Assembly (NCBI GenBank): GCA_022766945.1 | Contig: JALEOU010000053.1 | Span: 1 to 64,000 of the forward strand | Length of the DNA: 64,000 nucleotides | Origin: Fusicatenibacter sp. | Lineage (GTDB): Bacteria; Bacillota; Clostridia; Lachnospirales; Lachnospiraceae | Direction: 5' to 3' | Shown: piece by piece, positions 1 through 6,871 of the stretch | Layout: every line of letters starts with the position of its first letter | How positions within the stretch are numbered: position 1 is the first letter of the stretch | Notes under the pieces: model-generated | Databases searched by the model: none | What the model was told of the DNA's origin: nothing | The model's input: the letters and a program-made list of their open reading frames with translations, nothing else | Translations under genes and position numbers: made by a program

Positions 1-77
1 GAAAGTTATTACAACTCCTCCCCCCGTGCTTTGTAGTATAGCCTCTTACAAACAATTCTACAGCACAACGTAGAGAG

Positions 78-758
78 TTGGAACACTTTCATTACTATTT
101 GTGCCGCCCAGCCAAAGGCGGCGGAATGGAAATTGATATGAGAAAACAGACGGATCATTATTCCGGAATGGGATGTACGCTGATCTATCTTGCGATTGGA
201 GGGGAAGCAGCCGGTTTTATTGCTCTGGCAGATACACTCCGGGAGGAAGCTTATGATACTATTCAAAAAATCAGGTCAGGTGGAGTTACTCCTGTTTTGT
301 TGACTGGCGATCATGAGAGTGCCGCGAGGTATATGGCAGATCGGATGGGAATTAGTGAGGTATATGCGAATTGCCTTCCGGAAGAAAAACTAAGGAAAAT
401 AGAGGAGTATCAAAAAGAAGGCAAACAGGTTTGTATGATTGGAGATGGAATCAATGATGCCCCTGCTCTGAAAAAAGCATATGCCGGAATTGCAATGGGG
501 CAAATCGGAAGTGACATCGCAGTTGATGCCGCCGATATTGCTTTGATCAATGATAAAATCAGTGAATTACCTCATCTGCTGAGTCTTTCAAAACGCATGA
601 TGAGAACCATCCGTTGTAATCTTGCTTTTTCAATGACTTTGAATTTCATCGCAATTATTCTGGCAATTACAGGTGTACTGAATCCCGTTGTAGGAGCGCT
701 TGTACATAATGCAGGTTCTGTTCTCGTGATTGTGAGCTCTGCGCTTCTTTTGAAATGA
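78..758 (+). pseudogene. Metal-transporting P1B-type ATPase, C-terminal remnant
   Basis: This is the C-terminal third of a heavy-metal P-type ATPase. Visible parts are the nucleotide-domain motif TGDHESAA, the hinge motif GDGINDAP and the last two membrane helices ending in the family-typical NPVVGALVHNAGS. The actuator domain, the metal-binding CPx helix and the DKTGT phosphorylation site are absent, so it cannot transport. The same frame is closed by a TAG at 39-41, and the other forward frames upstream hold no P-type sequence, so the missing part is deleted rather than frameshifted, unless it lies far outside the window. Homology seems to begin near residue 20-30. The first ATG (78) has no ribosome site. 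A dispersed repeat begins 5 bases after the stop. Substrate cannot be told without the CPx motif. Confidence 0.8.
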
Positions 759-762
759 GAAT

Positions 763-859
763 GTCACTGTTCAGACGACAATGGACGCTGTGAAAAAATA
801 GAGTTTGCTTACGAGATCCTATTTTTGCACAGCTGTTTCATGTACTTCTGAACAGTAAC
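763..859. repeat. Palindromic dispersed repeat, copy A
   Basis: An imperfect hairpin of about 97 bases. The outer arms are GTCACTGTTCAGA (763-775) and TCTGAACAGTAAC (847-859). The inner arms are GCTGTGAAAAAATAG and CTATTTTTGCACAGC. The right half (803-859) is nearly identical to 8938-8995 in the ABC-F leader, so the two belong to one repeat family. It has no coding capacity and fits a REP or MITE-like element. Confidence 0.7.
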
Positions 860-899
860 GTTTTTGAATGTTTGGAACAGAAAAAGCAAGAAAAATGGA

Positions 900-928
900 T
901 TGACAAACAGGAACAAAACAGTTAATAT
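900..928 (+). promoter_or_regulatory. Sigma-A promoter of the iron-accessory genes
   Basis: TTGACA (900-905), a 17-base spacer and TAATAT (923-928) form a near-consensus vegetative promoter. The start would fall near 935, just before the first operator box. It should drive the genes from DUF3793 through the Fur-family regulator. Confidence 0.75.
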
Positions 929-938
929 AGAAAAGGAG

Positions 939-954
939 GTTAGATAAGTCTAAC
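939..954. promoter_or_regulatory. Operator box 1, GTTAGA-N4-TCTAAC
   Basis: A perfect 6+6 inverted repeat, GTTAGATAAGTCTAAC, lies just after the predicted transcription start. The same box recurs exactly 60 bases downstream. The half-sites resemble those of DtxR/IdeR-type iron repressors more than a Fur box. The assignment to an iron repressor is inferred from the neighbouring genes. Confidence 0.6.
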
Positions 955-967
955 TCAAAGCGCAAAG

Positions 968-992
968 CGCCCGCTGGGCGTATTATTTTTTT
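968..992 (+). terminator. Possible attenuator hairpin in the leader
   Basis: The sequence CGCCC-GCT-GGGCG (968-980) forms a short GC-rich hairpin followed by TATTATTTTTTT. It lies between the two operator boxes, after the promoter. It could be a weak intrinsic terminator that attenuates the operon. The stem is only 5 bp. Confidence 0.4.
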
Positions 993-998
993 ACACGG

Positions 999-1014
999 GT
1001 TAGAAAATTCTAAC
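999..1014. promoter_or_regulatory. Operator box 2, GTTAGA-N4-TCTAAC
   Basis: The second copy of the box, GTTAGAAAATTCTAAC, has the same arms as box 1 and a different 4-base centre. It lies 38 bases before the DUF3793 start codon. Two identically built boxes exactly 60 bases apart suggest cooperative repressor binding. Confidence 0.6.
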
Positions 1015-1051
1015 TATAGAGGGACATCAGAAACCAAAGGAGGAAAATCAG

Positions 1052-1609
1052 ATGTCAGATGAAATCATTATCCGTCATTGCTCACCGACACTGGCAGGTC
1101 TTAAGACAGCCAATCTGTTCAGCTGTTCTTATACAGACAGGGAAGAACTGATTTCTTCCGTTCGGGGATTGAACCAAAGACTTGCACCAAAGGGGATACG
1201 AGTCATTCCTCTTCGGTTGTCTGCACAAAAAGTCTTGATATATCTGTATCGGCCGGATAAGCTGGTAAATGATTTTGCGAAAGAAGATGCAGCGGAACTG
1301 CTGAAAAAATATGGGTATTCATCCTATGAGTGCAGCAGAAATCTGGCAAGGCTCGGCAGACGATTACGTGAAACAGAAGAGTTTCCTCACGAAATCGGAT
1401 TATTCCTGGGTTATCCGCCGGAAGATGTGCTCGGATTTATCGAAAACGGAGCGGAAGGGTATAAGTATTCCGGATGCTGGAAAGTCTATGGAGATGAGAA
1501 AAAGGCCAAAAAACAATTTGAGCGTTACAAAAAATGCACAAGAATTTACTATTCCCAATGGGAAAAAGGAAAAAGTATTGAACGACTCACAGTAGCTGTG
1601 ACAGCATGA
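1052..1609 (+). CDS. DUF3793 family protein
   Basis: A soluble protein of 185 residues that matches DUF3793, a family often found beside feoB and flavodoxin genes in gut Clostridia. Its biochemical role is not known. Visible family traits are the N-terminal IIRHCSPTLAGLKTANLF stretch, a central LARLGRRLR and a HEIGLFLGYPPEDVLGFIENG segment, then a basic Cys-containing helix. There is no signal peptide or membrane helix. The start has a clear AAAGGAGG site. It is the first gene after the double-operator promoter, so it is probably induced by iron limitation or another metal signal. Its reading frame looks intact to the usual ERLTVAV end. Confidence 0.85.
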   Translation: MSDEIIIRHCSPTLAGLKTANLFSCSYTDREELISSVRGLNQRLAPKGIRVIPLRLSAQKVLIYLYRPDKLVNDFAKEDAAELLKKYGYSSYECSRNLARLGRRLRETEEFPHEIGLFLGYPPEDVLGFIENGAEGYKYSGCWKVYGDEKKAKKQFERYKKCTRIYYSQWEKGKSIERLTVAVTA

Positions 1610-1677
1610 TCTGCAGCGATGCGCCGGACGAAGAGGCCGTTTTGGAATGCAAAGCACTTGGAACTGCACTGGGATAA
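1606..1677 (+). pseudogene. Flavodoxin C-terminal remnant
   Basis: Directly after DUF3793 a short frame reads CSDAPDEEAVLECKALGTALG before TAA. This resembles the last turn and helix of small clostridial flavodoxins (pattern C.EALGKALA), and flavodoxin is the usual neighbour of DUF3793. The rest of the flavodoxin (FMN loop and core) is missing, and the fragment abuts the DUF3793 stop. This suggests one deletion that removed the gene but left its tail. The match is short, so confidence is limited. Confidence 0.45.
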
Positions 1678-1717
1678 AAAGAGAGTCAGACACACCTGAC
1701 CTTGGAAAGGAGAAAAG

Positions 1718-1999
1718 ATGAGTGTAGTTATAATCGGGGGAAATGAATGCATGGTGTGCCAATATGAAAAAATCTGTAAGAATTATGGATGCAAAGCAAA
1801 AATATTTGCAAAAGAAAATGGATGCCTGAGAAAAAAGCTGGGAAATCCGGATCTTATGATTCTATTTACCAATACGGTCTCCCATAAAATGGTAAATACT
1901 GCTATATCGGAGGCAAAGAAAAATAAGATACAGGTTGCCAGAACGCATTCCAGCAGTGCAGCTGCACTGACAGATGTACTGGAAACTTATTGCAAATAG
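1718..1999 (+). CDS. DUF2325 family protein
   Basis: A 93-residue protein of the DUF2325 type. It starts with the Rossmann-like strand-loop MSVVIIGGNECM, has Cys at residues 11, 14, 20 and 25, and ends with THSSSAAALTDVLETYC. The THSSxxALxxxL motif is characteristic of the family. Function is unknown; members often sit near iron or redox genes. The site GGAAAGGAG precedes ATG 1718. It is probably co-transcribed with DUF3793 and the Fur-family gene. Confidence 0.75.
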   Translation: MSVVIIGGNECMVCQYEKICKNYGCKAKIFAKENGCLRKKLGNPDLMILFTNTVSHKMVNTAISEAKKNKIQVARTHSSSAAALTDVLETYCK

Positions 2000-2022
2000 A
2001 AGGAATCAGGAGGTGAGCAAAC

Positions 2023-2166
2023 ATGGGAACAGCGATCGTACTTCTTGTTTTGACCGGAATTGTCGGGTTGGCAATACGAAGCATGGTGAAGGATAAAAAG
2101 GCCGGTAAATCCTTACAGTGCGGACAGGATTGCAGTCATTGCGGCGGATGCTGTCATAAACAGTGA
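2023..2166 (+). CDS. FeoB-associated Cys-rich membrane peptide
   Basis: A 47-residue peptide with an N-terminal membrane helix (about residues 3-20, TAIVLLVLTGIVGLAI), a short basic stretch (SMVKDKKAGK) and a C-terminal Cys cluster CGQDCSHCGGCC. This is the layout of the FeoB-associated Cys-rich family, which is normally encoded right after feoB and may aid ferrous iron uptake. The start has a strong AGGAGGTG site. feoB itself is not in the window, so this peptide is orphaned here. Its TGA stop overlaps the possible GTG start of the next gene. Confidence 0.85.
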   Translation: MGTAIVLLVLTGIVGLAIRSMVKDKKAGKSLQCGQDCSHCGGCCHKQ

Positions 2167-2639
2167 ATAAAGCTGATCAAAATCAGAAACTTACCGGCAG
2201 AAAAGAAGAGATAGATTCAAAGAGCTATCAGAAAGAGACAATGAAGAAAGAGGTGGTAATGGAACTCCTCAGAAAACAGGGATTTCGTATAACCAGACAA
2301 AGAAAGCTGCTCATTGATATCATTCTGGAAGAAACCTACAGCTGCTGCAAAGAAGTTTATGTTATCGCATCCAAAAAAGATGCAGGAATTGGGATTGCAA
2401 CGGTCTATCGTACAGTGGACGCATTGGAACAGGCAGGTGCTCTGAAACGAAAAACAGCGTACCAGTTACGTGATCATCAGAGCACGGTATGCAAAAAATG
2501 CCTGATTGAGTTAGAAGACCATTCGTTCATCGAACTCGATGGTTCTTCGATGAAACAAGTGATTGAGAGCGGAATAAAGAAATGTGGCTTTTCCAATGGG
2601 GAAAAAGTAAAAGAAATTACATGGCTGTCTCAGAAATGA
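2163..2639 (+). CDS. Fur-family transcriptional regulator
   Basis: A 158-residue protein with the Fur winged-helix domain. The segment LLRKQGFRITRQRKLLIDIIL is followed by GIGIATVYRTVDALEQAG, the recognition helix. The C-terminal half has one CKKC motif and a late Cys but not the classical HHDH metal ligands, as in Fur-like proteins of clostridial feo operons. GTG 2163 overlaps the previous stop and suggests coupled translation. ATG 2241 (MKKEVVMELL) is a credible shorter start. It probably senses iron or a related metal and controls this region, but whether it binds the GTTAGA boxes is not shown. Confidence 0.85.
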   Translation: MNKADQNQKLTGRKEEIDSKSYQKETMKKEVVMELLRKQGFRITRQRKLLIDIILEETYSCCKEVYVIASKKDAGIGIATVYRTVDALEQAGALKRKTAYQLRDHQSTVCKKCLIELEDHSFIELDGSSMKQVIESGIKKCGFSNGEKVKEITWLSQK

Positions 2640-2710
2640 GAATAGAGCATGGCACCTGTCGACAAATTAACTGCAGCTATGCCGAAAAAAGAAAATAAAA
2701 GGAAGACATG

Positions 2711-2750
2711 GAAAAAGAAAACGGATTTACGAAGTCTCGTTTTCTTTTTC
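2711..2750 (+). terminator. Hairpin after the Fur-family gene
   Basis: The arms GAAAAAGAAAACG (2711-2723) and CGTTTTCTTTTTC (2738-2750) form a 13-bp stem with a 14-base loop. The T-rich right arm can serve as the U tract. It probably ends the Fur-family transcript. Confidence 0.55.
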
Positions 2751-2800
2751 TATGGGAAGTGAAATGCAGTTTTGTTTATGGTAAGCTCGTCAAAATACTT

Positions 2801-2829
2801 TTGACACTTCCGTGAAATTATGATATATA
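2801..2829 (+). promoter_or_regulatory. Sigma-A promoter upstream of small ORF and patatin
   Basis: TTGACA (2801-2806), a 17-base spacer and TATATA (2824-2829). Predicted start near 2836. It precedes the 42-residue ORF and the patatin gene. Confidence 0.7.
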
Positions 2830-2869
2830 GGAAATAAACCAATATCAATGGAAAAGGGATGAGGCTTCT

Positions 2870-2998
2870 GTGGTTACGAAACGAAACAGGATAGAATTGA
2901 TAGTAAACGGAAGTGAATATGGCATGCTTTTTGAGGGAGACCGCGGAAGACTGTCATTTCATGGAACCAGGTATCTGGGATTCGAGCGTAAGCACTGA
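2870..2998 (+). CDS. Putative 42-residue small protein
   Basis: A short frame starting with GTG encodes 42 residues with no Cys, no membrane helix and a mixed-charge composition (it contains KRNRIELIVNGSEYG and ends FERKH). I do not recognise it. It has a GATGAGG ribosome site 5 bases before the GTG, sits 35 bases after a strong promoter, and ends 24 bases before the patatin start, so it would be the first cistron of that transcript. It may be a real small protein or a leader ORF. The GTG start and small size limit confidence. Confidence 0.45.
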   Translation: MVTKRNRIELIVNGSEYGMLFEGDRGRLSFHGTRYLGFERKH

Positions 2999-3022
2999 AA
3001 CGACAGGGAAAGAAGGAAGTTT

Positions 3023-3868
3023 ATGAAAAAAGGATTGATACTGGAAGGCGGCGCGATGAGGGGCATGTTCACGGCCGGTGTGATGGATGTGATGCTTGAG
3101 CATCAGATTGAATTTGATGGAGCCATTGGCGTATCTGCCGGAGCTGCTTTTGGCTGTAATTACAAATCGAAGCAGAAAGGACGTGCTCTTCGTTATAATC
3201 TGAAATTCTGCAGGGACAAACGGTACTGCAGTGTCCGTTCGCTGATTCGGACAGGAGATTTATACAATACAGATTTTTGCTATCGGGAAGTTCCGCTCAA
3301 ATACGATGTGTTTGATTTTGCTGCTTATCAAATGAATCCGATGGAATTCTATGTGGTATGTACGGATATTGTGACTGGGGAAGCTGTTTATCACAGGTAT
3401 GAAGGAATGGAGGATCATGGATTTGACTGGATCCGGGCGTCAGCATCGATGCCGGTTGTTTCTCAGATTGTAAAAATTGACGGAAGAGAGATGCTGGACG
3501 GTGGGATTGCCGATTCCATTCCGGTGAGATACTTCGAAAGTATTGGATATGACAGAAATGTCGTAGTACTTACAAGACCGTTGGATTACAGGAAAGAAAG
3601 GAACGGTCTCATGCCAATTATAAAAAGAAAATACAGGGAATATCCGAAGCTCATTAAAGCGATGGAAGTGCGGCATGAACAGTATAATGAAACCCTTGAC
3701 TACATAGCGAAAGAAGAAAATGAAGGAAAGCTTTTGGTACTTCGGCCGGAGCAGCCTCTGCCGGTGAGCAGAGTGGAGAAAAATCCGGAAAAACTGAAGG
3801 CGGCTTATGAGATTGGAAGAGAAACAGCAATCCGCCGGATGAATGAGATTTTGCAGTTTCTGGAATGA
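3023..3868 (+). CDS. Patatin-like phospholipase
   Basis: A 281-residue serine hydrolase of the bacterial patatin family (RssA/YjjU type), expected to cleave acyl esters of membrane lipids. The oxyanion motif GGAMRG lies at 9-14, the nucleophile Ser38 in GVSAG, and the catalytic Asp159 in LDGGIADSIP. This gives the full Ser-Asp dyad. It has no signal peptide, so it acts from the cytoplasmic side. The start has an AAGGAAG site. The next gene, a metallo-hydrolase, begins about 35 bases later, so the two are probably co-expressed. The physiological substrate is unknown. Confidence 0.88.
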   Translation: MKKGLILEGGAMRGMFTAGVMDVMLEHQIEFDGAIGVSAGAAFGCNYKSKQKGRALRYNLKFCRDKRYCSVRSLIRTGDLYNTDFCYREVPLKYDVFDFAAYQMNPMEFYVVCTDIVTGEAVYHRYEGMEDHGFDWIRASASMPVVSQIVKIDGREMLDGGIADSIPVRYFESIGYDRNVVVLTRPLDYRKERNGLMPIIKRKYREYPKLIKAMEVRHEQYNETLDYIAKEENEGKLLVLRPEQPLPVSRVEKNPEKLKAAYEIGRETAIRRMNEILQFLE

Positions 3869-3902
3869 GTTGGAATAGTAAAATGGTGGAAAGGTGGCAG
3901 AA

Positions 3903-4715
3903 ATGATTATGAGTACAATATCAGTGAATGAATTAAGGGAGCACATTTACAAGTTTCAGGAAAAAGGAGAGGGAACTTCGGTGGATGCCTACCTTGTGAT
4001 TGGAGAAGAAAAAGCGATCATGCTGGACGGGCTTGAGAGTGCAAACGGGCTGTATCAGATGGCGCGAAAAATCACATCGCTGCCGCTGGAAATGATTGTG
4101 CTTCACGGACATCCGGATCATGCCGGAATGGGATGCCGGGAGTTTATTGAGGCAGGCTGTTCGGTTTACATGCAGGAAGCAGATTACCCGTTACTGAAAG
4201 ACTTTGGTATTTCATACCCGATAGAAGCATTTACCTGGATGAAGGACAAAGAACTTTTCGATCTGGGAGGGATAACACTGCAAATGATGACACTGCCAGG
4301 CCATACGCCGGGATCCTGTGTGCTGTACTGCGAGGAAGAAAAAATGTTGTTCAGCTCTGATTCTCTTGGCTCCGGCGATATCTGGATGTGGCTTCCCCAC
4401 AGCCTGCCGCTGGATGCCTACAAAAAGAATCTGAATCCGGTCTATGAGTTTCTTTGCAGTCACCCGGATCTGGTGATCTATCCTGGACATACGGAGCAGA
4501 TTCCCGATTATCGTGGAGATGGAGATGGTCATATGGATCTGGCCTATGCAGAAGATCTGATGGCGAATACCGAAGCATTGATTTCCGGAGAGAAGGTTGG
4601 CGTTCCGGTTCCGTCTCTTGCTCACAGAATGGGAGAAATTGATGTTCATACATTGCGGGGAAAGATCATGATCGGTTATACGTATGATCCGGCGAAGCTT
4701 GTATCGGAAAAGTAA
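3903..4715 (+). CDS. MBL-fold metallo-hydrolase
   Basis: A 270-residue metallo-beta-lactamase-fold protein. The zinc motif HGHPDH is at residues 68-73, followed by the downstream ligands in LPGHTPGSC and YPGHTEQ, so the di-metal site is complete. Such proteins hydrolyse thioesters, lactones or similar esters; the substrate here cannot be read from sequence. ATG 3903 is preferred because GGTGG lies 5 bases upstream; GTG 3894 is in frame but overlaps that site. It follows the patatin closely, so the pair may act in lipid turnover, but this is only inference. Confidence 0.85.
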   Translation: MIMSTISVNELREHIYKFQEKGEGTSVDAYLVIGEEKAIMLDGLESANGLYQMARKITSLPLEMIVLHGHPDHAGMGCREFIEAGCSVYMQEADYPLLKDFGISYPIEAFTWMKDKELFDLGGITLQMMTLPGHTPGSCVLYCEEEKMLFSSDSLGSGDIWMWLPHSLPLDAYKKNLNPVYEFLCSHPDLVIYPGHTEQIPDYRGDGDGHMDLAYAEDLMANTEALISGEKVGVPVPSLAHRMGEIDVHTLRGKIMIGYTYDPAKLVSEK

Positions 4716-4785
4716 AAGATAACGTTTTTGCTCAAAAACAGGAGGACAGAAAATCACAGAACCTGAAAATAATGAGGAAAAGAAA

Positions 4786-5409
4786 ATGAAAGAGAATCTG
4801 ATAATTGGAATTGCAGGCGGATCAGGAAGCGGTAAGACAACTCTGACGAATCAAATTGCGAAACAGTTTCCGGAACAGGTAACTGTGATCAAACATGATA
4901 ATTACTATAAGGCACATAATGATATGGATTATGAAGAGCGATCCAGATTGAATTACGACCATCCCAATGCATTTGATACAGAATTGATGATCCGACATCT
5001 GATCGCACTGAAAAAGGGAGAATCGATTGAGTGTCCTGTTTACGATTATACCGTTCATAATCGCAGCAAAAATACGATTACCGTGGTTCCAAATAAGGTA
5101 ATAATCGTGGAAGGAATTTTGATTTTTGAAAATCAGGAACTGTGCGATCTTATGGATATCCGTATCTTTGTAGATACGGATGCAGATTTACGGATTATAC
5201 GAAGAATTCAAAGAGATGTTATGGAGCGCGCAAGAAGCCTCGAATCCGTGATTAATCAGTATCTGCAAACGGTCAAGCCGATGCACGAACAGTATGTTGA
5301 GCCAAGCAAAAAAAATGCTAACATCATTGTTCCGGAGGGCGGTTACAATCAGCCTGCGATGGAAATGATCCGCAACCATATCAAAACATACCTGGATGGA
5401 AATCAATAG
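4786..5409 (+). CDS. udk: Uridine kinase
   Basis: A 207-residue P-loop kinase that phosphorylates uridine and cytidine to UMP and CMP in pyrimidine salvage. The Walker A motif GGSGSGKT is at 11-18. The nucleoside-binding HDNYY motif follows near residue 38, and YDHPNAFD and VEGILIF are typical of Udk. Length matches the family. A GAGG site lies before ATG 4786. It stands 70 bases after the MBL gene. A weak hairpin follows it (5412-5422 with 5442-5452), without a clear U tract. Confidence 0.95.
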   Translation: MKENLIIGIAGGSGSGKTTLTNQIAKQFPEQVTVIKHDNYYKAHNDMDYEERSRLNYDHPNAFDTELMIRHLIALKKGESIECPVYDYTVHNRSKNTITVVPNKVIIVEGILIFENQELCDLMDIRIFVDTDADLRIIRRIQRDVMERARSLESVINQYLQTVKPMHEQYVEPSKKNANIIVPEGGYNQPAMEMIRNHIKTYLDGNQ

Positions 5410-5484
5410 CGGACAGGTTGGAATTCTTTTGAGTTTGATTCTCCAAACTGTCATATTGGTCCGGTGACACGTTTAATTTTGACC

Positions 5485-5513
5485 TTGACAAGTAAATTGA
5501 GAGTTTATACAAT
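5485..5513 (+). promoter_or_regulatory. Sigma-A promoter of icd
   Basis: TTGACA (5485-5490), a 17-base spacer and TACAAT (5508-5513). The start near 5520 leaves an untranslated leader of about 97 bases before the icd ATG. I recognise no riboswitch in the leader. Confidence 0.75.
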
Positions 5514-5616
5514 GAGGGGGAATATTATTTTTTGGAGCATGTCCGTTTTGGTGTGTTCCCTTACCGCAGAAAAAGGGGGAGGTTTCCCGGACTCTGCAGA
5601 CAAAAGGAGGATTATT

Positions 5617-6825
5617 ATGGAAAAAATTCAGATGACAACCCCGCTGGTTGAGATGGACGGAGATGAGATGACCCGTATCCTCTGGAAGATGATCAAGGAA
5701 GAGCTGCTGCTTCCTTTTATTGATCTGAAAACGGAATATTATGATTTGGGTCTGAAACACAGAGATGAAACCAGTGATCAGGTGACTGTCGACTCTGCAA
5801 AGGCAACAATGAAGTATGGTGTGGCAGTTAAATGTGCAACGATTACTCCAAATGCCGCCAGAATGACCGAATATGATCTTAAAGAGATGTGGAAAAGCCC
5901 CAACGGTACGATCCGTGCCATGCTGGACGGAACAGTATTCCGTGCACCGATTGTTGTAAAAGGAATTGAGCCCTGTGTGCGTAACTGGAAAAAGCCGATC
6001 ACGATCGCCAGACATGCTTATGGTGATGTGTATAAAAATACAGAGATGGTAATCCCGGGTCCCGGAAAGGTAGAACTGGTCTATACTGCAGAGGATGGAA
6101 CTACACAACGTGAGCTGGTACATCAGTTCACCGGCGCAGGTGTGGCTCAGGGAATGAATAACCTGGATGCATCCATTGAAAGTTTTGCGAGAAGCTGCTT
6201 TGAGTATGCACTTTCCACGAAACAGGATCTGTGGTTCGCTACGAAAGATACGATTTCAAAGAAATATGATCATCGGTTAAAAGATATTTTTTCCGAGATT
6301 TTTGAAGCGGAATACAAAGAGAAGTTTGAGATTGCAGGTATTACCTATTTTTACACGCTGATTGATGATGCAGTTGCCCGCATCATGAAAGCAGAGGGAG
6401 GTTTTATCTGGGCCTGCAAGAATTATGACGGAGATGTTATGAGTGATATGGTATCTTCCGCATTCGGCTCTCTGGCTATGATGACATCGGTATTGGTATC
6501 GCCGCACGGATATTATGAGTATGAGGCTGCACATGGTACTGTACAGCGTCATTATTACAAACACCTGAAAGGCGAGGAGACTTCCACGAACTCGGTAGCT
6601 ACTATTTTTGCATGGACAGGGGCATTGAGAAAACGGGGAGAGATGGATGGAAATACTGCTCTCTGTGAATTTGCGGATCATCTGGAAAAAGCAACCCTTT
6701 CCACGATTGAAAACGGCAAAATGACCAAAGACCTGGCGCTGATCACAACACTTCCGAATCCGACTGTATTAAACAGCCGTGACTTTATCCTGGCAATCCG
6801 CGAGGAACTTGAGAAACTGATGTAA
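5617..6825 (+). CDS. icd: NADP-dependent isocitrate dehydrogenase
   Basis: A 402-residue homodimeric isocitrate dehydrogenase of the eukaryote-like type. It converts isocitrate to 2-oxoglutarate and CO2 with NADP. The N-terminal [15 protein letters not shown], the substrate loop [13 protein letters not shown] and the NADP-binding [11 protein letters not shown] with [17 protein letters not shown] are diagnostic. The start at 5617 has AAAAGGAGG immediately upstream. The frame stays open further upstream, but that part spans the promoter and leader and is not coding. It is a single-gene unit ended by a bidirectional terminator shared with the ABC-F gene. It supplies 2-oxoglutarate for glutamate synthesis. 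Confidence 0.95.
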   Translation: MEKIQMTTPLVEMDGDEMTRILWKMIKEELLLPFIDLKTEYYDLGLKHRDETSDQVTVDSAKATMKYGVAVKCATITPNAARMTEYDLKEMWKSPNGTIRAMLDGTVFRAPIVVKGIEPCVRNWKKPITIARHAYGDVYKNTEMVIPGPGKVELVYTAEDGTTQRELVHQFTGAGVAQGMNNLDASIESFARSCFEYALSTKQDLWFATKDTISKKYDHRLKDIFSEIFEAEYKEKFEIAGITYFYTLIDDAVARIMKAEGGFIWACKNYDGDVMSDMVSSAFGSLAMMTSVLVSPHGYYEYEAAHGTVQRHYYKHLKGEETSTNSVATIFAWTGALRKRGEMDGNTALCEFADHLEKATLSTIENGKMTKDLALITTLPNPTVLNSRDFILAIREELEKLM

Positions 6826-6870
6826 AAAAACTTCCGCACAGTTACGTATTGTCTCTGTGCGGAAGTTTTT
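6826..6870. terminator. Bidirectional terminator between icd and ABC-F
   Basis: The arms AAAAACTTCCGCACAG (6826-6841) and CTGTGCGGAAGTTTTT (6855-6870) pair over 16 bp with a 13-base loop. A and T runs on the two sides allow termination in both directions between the convergent genes. Confidence 0.9.
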
Positions 6871-6871
6871 A

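Noticed and set aside
959-970. AGCGCAAAGCGC shared with 59515-59526
   Set aside because: It is only 12 bases and self-palindromic, so two occurrences in 64 kb can be chance or part of unrelated hairpins.
5464-5616. Extended N-terminus of isocitrate dehydrogenase from 5464
   Set aside because: It spans the promoter and leader. The AAAAGGAGG site and family length place the start at 5617.
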